Source of the DNA: a virus
Length of the DNA: 64,000 nucleotides
IMG/VR virus record: IMGVR_UViG_3300034374_012521
Location: 1 to 64,000 of that record
Strand: one strand, 5' to 3'
The notes beneath the pieces were generated by a model. That model was not told the DNA's origin. It did not search any database and saw only the letters and a program-made list of their open reading frames with translations. Below are positions 58,948 through 64,000 of the stretch, in pieces. The position numbers were made by a program, and so were the translations under genes. Position 1 is the first letter of the stretch, and the number at the start of each line of letters is the position of its first letter.

Positions 58948-59879
58948 AGGATTTGTTCGATATTATTGTGGTAATCTAAAAGGGCTTTATCTTTCTGTTT
59001 TACCTCCAATTCTATATCAAATTCAAATCCATATGTTTCGATCTTTTCGTGTATCCAGTCTGAGTGTGCTAGTTCCTTAGCAGAGGCATCTTCAAACAGT
59101 GCTCTGGATTCTGAAAAGTGAGCTAAAGGGGTTATTCCATCTGGCCATGTATCTATACAAACCTTAAGTGATTGCTTTTCAGAAAGTCCTTGTGGTGGAT
59201 TACAACGATTATGCAGGTAATCGAATGTTATTGGGATACCTATCTGATCATGTACCATATTTTTCAAATCGACTGAGGTGTACTGGGAAGTCTTGTCATC
59301 AACCTCAACAACCAGTCTTGACTTGACAGATTCAGGGAGCAGATTAAAGTTCTCACAGAATCTTTTTGCAGCTTCCGGTTTCGTGGGTTGTGTTGTATTA
59401 ACATGTATGTTAATCGGATAATAGTGGTTCCTAGGTAAACCCATCAGATCCATAATTTCGCCGTGCTGCCTAAGCTCCTTAATTGCGTTTTCAACAACGT
59501 CATTTCTCAGCGAAGCTAAAACAGAATATGGTGAAGGATGGAAGGTGATTCTTTGTCCGGTTGATAAAGCTACTTCTCCTGCTTCTTTAAGGGAAGCTTT
59601 TATATCACTTATATGTGGCAGATCATCAAGCTCATATTCTGAACACCAAGGAAACATGTCGGAACTCATCCTATACATAAGGATTTCATTTTCATGATTC
59701 CATTCAAGAATTCTCTTAAGATCCTTCACGTTTTGCAAAGAAAGTTCAGAAGCATACTCGATGCCCTTTGTTAAAAAGGTCTTTTTGGTCATAGACCTAT
59801 TTGTTGTAATTCTATCCTTCTTTTTGACTCCATCGTTTAGAGAAAGATTGATACAACAATATCCGAATTTCCTTTGCAT
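58932..59879 (-). CDS. uvsE: UV DNA damage endonuclease (UvdE/UVDE)
   Basis: TIM-barrel nuclease that nicks DNA beside UV photoproducts. It starts RKFGYCCINLSL, with TTNRSMTKKTFLTKGI, RMSSDMFPWCSEY, GQRITFHPSPYSVLAS and late TPLAHFSESR (metal-binding His/Glu). The ATG at 59879 is the first after the preceding stop. T4 uses DenV for this role; UvdE replaces it here. Confidence 0.88.
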   Translation of the reverse strand: MQRKFGYCCINLSLNDGVKKKDRITTNRSMTKKTFLTKGIEYASELSLQNVKDLKRILEWNHENEILMYRMSSDMFPWCSEYELDDLPHISDIKASLKEAGEVALSTGQRITFHPSPYSVLASLRNDVVENAIKELRQHGEIMDLMGLPRNHYYPINIHVNTTQPTKPEAAKRFCENFNLLPESVKSRLVVEVDDKTSQYTSVDLKNMVHDQIGIPITFDYLHNRCNPPQGLSEKQSLKVCIDTWPDGITPLAHFSESRALFEDASAKELAHSDWIHEKIETYGFEFDIELEVKQKDKALLDYHNNIEQILCLKS

Positions 59880-59919
59880 AGGGTAATTATAATGCTTTAT
59901 CCGTTTGATAAAAAATGAA

Positions 59920-61698
59920 TCAGGAAAAATTTGATAACCAAACCTTTCTAGCATCAGAAGATTTACCAAAAGCCATCTCAAGCATAGAATTGGATTTCCG
60001 GTCCTTTACAATCTTTGTAATTTTTTTATTCTTCATTACATAGTCCCAATCATCGAGGGAAAGAGAGCCTAACCCCTTTAAATATCGAACATTTGAAATT
60101 CTTTTACCCTGGCTCTTTGTTTTGAATTCATCCAGTGAATAGTAATAGGTTTTGCTCCTATCACCAACTGAAACCAGAGGGGTTTCTAAAAAGCTTAATC
60201 TTTTATTTTCCACAATCCATGGGAACCATTTGAAGAAAAGATTAATTAAAAGGGAAGTAATGTGAGCACCGTCAGGATCTTGGTCGGTAGCAATAACTAT
60301 ATTATCATAGGGACAAGACAGATCCGGTCTTTCGGGCTCCAAGTTTAGTATTTGCATCAACTCCAGGATCTCTTTGTTGTCAGCAAGATCAGATAAGCTC
60401 CTTGCATTTTTTATTTTACCCTTGAGAGCATAAACACCATCTCTATTTGGATTTCTTTTTTGCAAAATCGATCCCATTGCACTTAACCCTTCAACTATAA
60501 AAAGGTTCTCTGCATTTCTTGAGGTTGGTGGAAAATATTTGTTGGAAAATTTTACCCTAGTATTCTTTTTCTCTTTCCGTATTCTTTTAAGACTTGCATC
60601 TCTTTTTCTTGCCTCAACCTCTTTCCTAATTTTCTTAAAAAGGGGTGTGCTGTAAAATTTCTTCAGCGAAGAGGAAAAAGTGTTTACAATTATGTTCTCT
60701 ATATCTTCTCTCCTGGTGACAAATTTGGTCTTATTCTGATCACCGAATTTTACCAAAGCTGGGGGTAAGTTAATTATTAGACAAAAGTCATAAAAGTGGT
60801 GCGCAAGGGAATCGTCTAAAGCATTATTAATTTGATCTGCTATTATCTTCTGGTGAATTCCAGTACATATAGCAGAGTTTACGAATGAAAAAGATCCGGA
60901 GTTAGGTGTTTTTTCCCAAATTAGAAGCTCTCCTATTTTTGTTTTATATGAAAGCTGCTTAAATACTGACGTGTCAACCGGAATTGTCTTTCCATCCCAG
61001 ATGAAATTCAATTTAATATCCTTCGTATTTGATTCAGTCTCAAGTACCCTTTTCTTTAACAATAGTTGGGAGAGAAGGACATCCTTGTTCCATTTACACT
61101 TATCAAAAATATTGGGAAGGGGTGTGAAGCTTACTGTTGTTCCCAATTTATTTCTTCCTTTCTTTAAGATTTTGGGTTTTTGTGCCTTAAAGTTTTTCCA
61201 CTCCTGATAATAGTATTCCTTTGCATTAGTGGTCTCAATGGAAAAAAAGCTGGACATAGCATTCACAAGGCTTACCCCCATCCCGTTTGTCCCAATTAGG
61301 GTTTCAGAGACGTTTTCGTTATCAAAATTTGATCCCGCTCTTAACATCGAAACCGCAGTTGCAATATTTGTTAAGCCACTTTTTTTATTAATTGAGGATC
61401 CATTTGTAAATCCCTCACCAGTGTCTGTAATTTTAATTGTGTTGGTTTTGGAATCCACCTCAATTGTAATAGATCCCATGTTCTTTTTCATTCTTTTAGC
61501 TTCATCAACACAATTGGAAAAAACCTCATCAAACAGCTTATACATTCCAACTGAAAGAGAATATCCCACTGAATCTATCCTATCACTTTTGACCGCGGGG
61601 ACTACCTCCTCACTTAACTTAACAGAGCCAACATAAATAGTAGGCCTTTTTAAAATGTGTTCAAAATCGGTTAATACCTGTATATCTTTTGTAGCCAT
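59920..61698 (-). CDS. type II DNA topoisomerase, large subunit (gp39/gp60 fused)
   Basis: GHKL ATPase at the start: DEVFSNCVDEAKR and ITDTGEGFTNG with NGMGVSLVN. A Toprim region follows: LFIVEGLSAMGSIL and IATDQDPDGAHITS, carrying the metal acids. In T4 the equivalent is split over genes 39 and 60; here it is one 592-residue protein. Pairs with the gp52-like subunit. Confidence 0.92.
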   Translation of the reverse strand: MATKDIQVLTDFEHILKRPTIYVGSVKLSEEVVPAVKSDRIDSVGYSLSVGMYKLFDEVFSNCVDEAKRMKKNMGSITIEVDSKTNTIKITDTGEGFTNGSSINKKSGLTNIATAVSMLRAGSNFDNENVSETLIGTNGMGVSLVNAMSSFFSIETTNAKEYYYQEWKNFKAQKPKILKKGRNKLGTTVSFTPLPNIFDKCKWNKDVLLSQLLLKKRVLETESNTKDIKLNFIWDGKTIPVDTSVFKQLSYKTKIGELLIWEKTPNSGSFSFVNSAICTGIHQKIIADQINNALDDSLAHHFYDFCLIINLPPALVKFGDQNKTKFVTRREDIENIIVNTFSSSLKKFYSTPLFKKIRKEVEARKRDASLKRIRKEKKNTRVKFSNKYFPPTSRNAENLFIVEGLSAMGSILQKRNPNRDGVYALKGKIKNARSLSDLADNKEILELMQILNLEPERPDLSCPYDNIVIATDQDPDGAHITSLLINLFFKWFPWIVENKRLSFLETPLVSVGDRSKTYYYSLDEFKTKSQGKRISNVRYLKGLGSLSLDDWDYVMKNKKITKIVKDRKSNSMLEMAFGKSSDARKVWLSNFS

Positions 61699-61747
61699 TA
61701 GCTATAATTGTTTGAGTTTATATGTCAAGCGCTTGATTTAATTTCAC

Positions 61748-61773
61748 AAAAAAAGCGGGAAGACCCGCTTTTG
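61748..61773 (-). terminator. intrinsic terminator
   Basis: AAAAGCGGG/CCCGCTTTT stem with a TCTT loop and T-run on the minus strand. It separates the 62324 unit from the topoisomerase gene. A possible promoter (TTGACATATAAAC) lies next to it. Confidence 0.85.
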
Positions 61774-61793
61774 TAAAAGTTTATTCATGATGA

Positions 61794-62324
61794 TTACTCA
61801 CCTGCTGGCTCAAAATAGATCTCCTCAATCTTGATTGGTAAAATCTTCGCCTCGTATCCCTTATCCTTAAGAGAAACTGGGATTCCTATAACATAATCCT
61901 TGCCCTCAATTGTTTCTACTCGATCAACAATGAATTCAGAATCAAAGAAAATTGTTCTTTTATCACCAAATCTGTTTAGATCAAAATCAAACTCTTCAGC
62001 ATCTACATCTTTATCAATAGATTTTCCGATAGTAGATTTATATTGTCTTGCAAGTCTTTCCCTTTCTTGGTTAATTATATCCTTTACGTAGTCTGGTGCC
62101 CCTTTACCCTGTGTGGGTACTTCTGCAATTGCTGTGATAGATTCAATCTGACCAGCCTCTTTTTGAGCCAAAAGGTCTCTTAATGTAGGGATTACCTCAG
62201 AATATTTAAGCTCCATTTCAGGCCTAACGTTTACGTTTTTTCTGAACTTGGACTCGTCATAAACAGGAGTTACTCCTTCGTAAATAGAATTAGCAAAATC
62301 CTCATATAGTTTTAAATTGTTCAT
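61794..62324 (-). CDS. probable packaged protein with capsid-targeting-type N-terminus
   Basis: 176 residues. MNNLKLYEDF fits the motif exactly, followed by SIYE|G. The mature region is mixed alpha/beta and acidic, no family recognised. A GATATATAA element 18 nt upstream and a terminator downstream make it a single-gene unit. Confidence 0.6.
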   Translation of the reverse strand: MNNLKLYEDFANSIYEGVTPVYDESKFRKNVNVRPEMELKYSEVIPTLRDLLAQKEAGQIESITAIAEVPTQGKGAPDYVKDIINQERERLARQYKSTIGKSIDKDVDAEEFDFDLNRFGDKRTIFFDSEFIVDRVETIEGKDYVIGIPVSLKDKGYEAKILPIKIEEIYFEPAGE

Positions 62325-62342
62325 CTCGAAAAATTTGTTTTT

Positions 62343-62351
62343 TTATATATC
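62343..62351 (-). promoter_or_regulatory. putative late promoter, GATATATAA, inside a stop codon
   Basis: 18 nt before the ATG at 62324. Also encodes Asp-Ile-stop of the 62343-62624 gene. Confidence 0.5.
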
Positions 62352-62624
62352 TTCAAGGGTTGGGTGTTTAGTAATCTTTACCTTTAATGTACCACTGCCC
62401 TTAATTATTCTATGCCAGGTACCAGCTTTAATAGATATTTCACCATTACATTTAATTGGAAGCTGGTTATCAAACTGAAACATCCAATCATTGGGTTCAA
62501 AAAATTGTATAGTTCTGTCCTCCCAATCCTGATGCCACTTTAATTCAACCGGATCTATCCCAGAGTCAAAGCATCGGATATACTCTGTGCTTGAAATCTT
62601 TTCCTCTGAAAATGGCCTTACCAA
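62343..62624 (-). CDS. small cupin-like protein
   Basis: 93 residues. LKWHQDWEDRTIQFFEPNDW and GTWHRIIKGSGTLKVKI match a cupin-like barrel with two His positions, a small family seen in other phages. Metal binding is likely, function unknown. Confidence 0.6.
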   Translation of the reverse strand: MVRPFSEEKISSTEYIRCFDSGIDPVELKWHQDWEDRTIQFFEPNDWMFQFDNQLPIKCNGEISIKAGTWHRIIKGSGTLKVKITKHPTLEDI

Positions 62625-63175
62625 GGGTTAGAAGATTTAAGTCCCAAAAGTTTGTGATATCTATGAACATTACAAGACCAATATCTCGGTTTCCATTTTG
62701 GCCCAGGTTCAGTACAGCGGTGTCTTGCTCTAAATGACTTTGAAGCTTTTTTATCATCGTTTTTTATCCTTTGGCCAGGTTGTCCAAATCTTACCTTTAC
62801 AACTCTTCCCTCACCGTTTTTTGTGTAAACTGCAAATTTTCGAGTTTCCCCTGGAGTTCTAAAAGGCTTATTTAACTTTACCTTTCTTCCTTGGTACTCT
62901 TCCTCATTGATCTCAAATGGAACATCAAGAATAACCTCTTGACCCCTATAATTAGCTTTCTCACCAGCATCTGTGCTGATGAGGAAAACATCATCAAGTC
63001 CAAGATCAATCTCTTCGTTCAACCAAAGTATCCTAGATTCGTTTATTAGATCCAGCCAAGAATCTGATTCAATCCGGTAAACGCTTTCCATTAAGGAAAG
63101 GCCTTCGTCTAAATGGTACTTAAGAGACTCGCTTATATTGTGGGATGTGTATGATGTAAAGCTCCTTAATTTCAT
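62618..63175 (-). CDS. DUF5872-type protein, possible head component
   Basis: The C-terminal 70 residues (GQPGQRIKNDD, then SFRARHRCTEPGPKWKPRYW) are the DUF5872 signature seen in phages and giant viruses. The start MKLRSFTSYTS is a one-residue-shifted version of the targeting motif, with NISE|S after it. A GATATATAAA element is 2 nt upstream of the ATG, so any transcript would be near-leaderless. Confidence 0.6.
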   Translation of the reverse strand: MKLRSFTSYTSHNISESLKYHLDEGLSLMESVYRIESDSWLDLINESRILWLNEEIDLGLDDVFLISTDAGEKANYRGQEVILDVPFEINEEEYQGRKVKLNKPFRTPGETRKFAVYTKNGEGRVVKVRFGQPGQRIKNDDKKASKSFRARHRCTEPGPKWKPRYWSCNVHRYHKLLGLKSSNPW

Positions 63176-63177
63176 AC

Positions 63178-63187
63178 TTTATATATC
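63178..63187 (-). promoter_or_regulatory. putative late promoter, GATATATAAA, adjoining start
   Basis: Ends 2 nt before the ATG at 63175. Confidence 0.35.
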
Positions 63188-63221
63188 GATTAGGTATCGA
63201 ATAAGGTAGAAATTATAGGGT

Positions 63222-64000
63222 TTATTGAGCAACCGCCTCCTTAGAATTCATCACCTCAGCTTTCTTTGCAGCTGCTTGTCTATAATGGTCTAAGTTTTTA
63301 AGCATCCTTTCTTTCTCGTTAGGAGGCAAATGATTGAAGAAATCCATACGAACTACAGCATCCATCTTTTCGAAGGCCAATTCAGGATTACCTGTATGGA
63401 AAGCCGCTAGGGCATACTCATCTAAAAGTCTCCATTGCCAAACCTCAGGCTCAACAAAAAGAATATCTGAGGTCCCAGGGTTTTTTACAGCCATATTTCC
63501 ATAGGTAAATGAAAGTACCCACCTACCTCTTTCCCTTAGCTTTCTCATGCAATGGAAAACTGCTTCAAGTCTTTCCGGTCTATATTCCCAAGCTCTAGAG
63601 TAAGCTTGGATTACCTCATCTGGATGTCTTCCTAATTGTTCCTTGATTTTACCAATCATATACATTGAGTAGTATACTTCTTCCTCCCATCCACCAGCTT
63701 CGATTCTTCTCTCATAAGCTTCGATAGCTTTGACCTTTTGGTTAGAATCTCTATAGCTTTGGGCAAGATAGAACATATACCGTGTGTTTGCAGGCTCATC
63801 TTCTAATGCTTTCTCTAGAATTTCTGCATCTTTAGCATATTTCTCCTCAAGTGTATTTGCTCTCTTTAGTGGACTAATGTCAGCATTAACGAAACATTTA
63901 TCTGCAGGTATTTGGTACTGGACTAGAGGTTCCTTTCCAGGTAAATCTAAATACTCGTGTAGTACACCTTTGTATACCCAATCCTGATCGGACCTGACTA
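63222..64000 (-). CDS. TPR-containing glycosyltransferase, C-terminal part
   Basis: The frame is open to the window edge, so the N-terminal glycosyltransferase domain is missing. What is visible is WVYKGVLHEYLDLP followed by EPANTRYMFYLAQSYRDSNQ and GGWEEEVYYSMYMIGKIKEQ, the linker and TPR-like tail of a known group of GT2 glycosyltransferases of phages and large viruses. 259 residues are in view. Confidence 0.75.
   Translation of the reverse strand, partial: VRSDQDWVYKGVLHEYLDLPGKEPLVQYQIPADKCFVNADISPLKRANTLEEKYAKDAEILEKALEDEPANTRYMFYLAQSYRDSNQKVKAIEAYERRIEAGGWEEEVYYSMYMIGKIKEQLGRHPDEVIQAYSRAWEYRPERLEAVFHCMRKLRERGRWVLSFTYGNMAVKNPGTSDILFVEPEVWQWRLLDEYALAAFHTGNPELAFEKMDAVVRMDFFNHLPPNEKERMLKNLDHYRQAAAKKAEVMNSKEAVAQ

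Overview
The window reads as one contiguous piece of a large, virulent T4-like tailed phage (myovirus type). Its phage core includes both subunits of a T4-type DNA topoisomerase (59920-61698 and 54422-55798), the C-terminal half of a family B DNA polymerase beside a probable sliding clamp (51404-53313), a Dda/RecD-like helicase, thymidylate synthase, two lysis-type enzymes, tail-fibre genes and an array of 16 tRNA-type genes plus tmRNA. Almost every gene is on the minus strand, closely packed, often with TAATG or ATGA overlaps. Base composition is AT-rich.

The host is probably a member of the Bacteroidota, perhaps marine. Start codons lack Shine-Dalgarno sequences. One secreted protein has a signal peptide ending in FAQ and another has a lipobox. 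The phage carries a type II glutamine synthetase and a GH16 polysaccharidase, and a TAnnTTTG-type element precedes the tmRNA. This is inference; no host gene is present.

Layout: 0-1 kb, tail fibre genes (plus strand). 1-8 kb, lysis-type enzymes, SGNH hydrolase, LpxH-like phosphatase, ThyA, thioesterase and GH19 lysin. 8-12 kb, glycosyltransferase, RNase HII and metallophosphoesterase. 12-14 kb, glutamine synthetase and small proteins. 15-24 kb, a sugar and DNA-modification block: glycosyltransferases, FkbM methyltransferases, a dCMP-hydroxymethylase-like thymidylate synthase homologue, an exported nuclease, a carbamoyltransferase, methylglyoxal synthase, cupin, Nudix and UDP-glucose dehydrogenase. 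24-30 kb, HAD, Cys-cluster protein, M42 peptidase, kinase and exonuclease. 27.6-34.6 kb, tRNA/tmRNA array with GH16 and methyltransferase genes inside it. 34.7-38.2 kb, second carbamoyltransferase block. 38.3-40.3 kb, a candidate structured RNA near a Ro/TROVE-like VWA protein. 40-46 kb, helicase, ClpP, two 2OG-Fe(II) oxygenases and thioredoxin. 46-51 kb, RimK/RimB-like fusion, UDP-galactopyranose mutase and GT92. 51-64 kb, replication genes, DnaJ, UV endonuclease and several probable virion proteins.

Three themes tie the genes together. (1) A dCMP-hydroxymethylase-like enzyme and two carbamoyltransferases suggest carbamoylated hydroxymethylcytosine in phage DNA. (2) At least seven proteins share an in-register N-terminal motif, M-x-x-[IL]-x-x-[FY]-x-x-F, and several of these carry an (I/L)-x-E|(A/G) site just after it. 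This is the layout of T4 capsid-targeting sequences removed by the prohead protease, so these proteins (muralytic enzymes and unknowns, with a RimK-like ligase carrying a variant) are predicted to be packaged in the head. (3) A recurrent element, GATATATA[A/G], typically 18-38 nt before start codons on both strands, looks like this phage's late promoter and precedes the packaged-protein genes.
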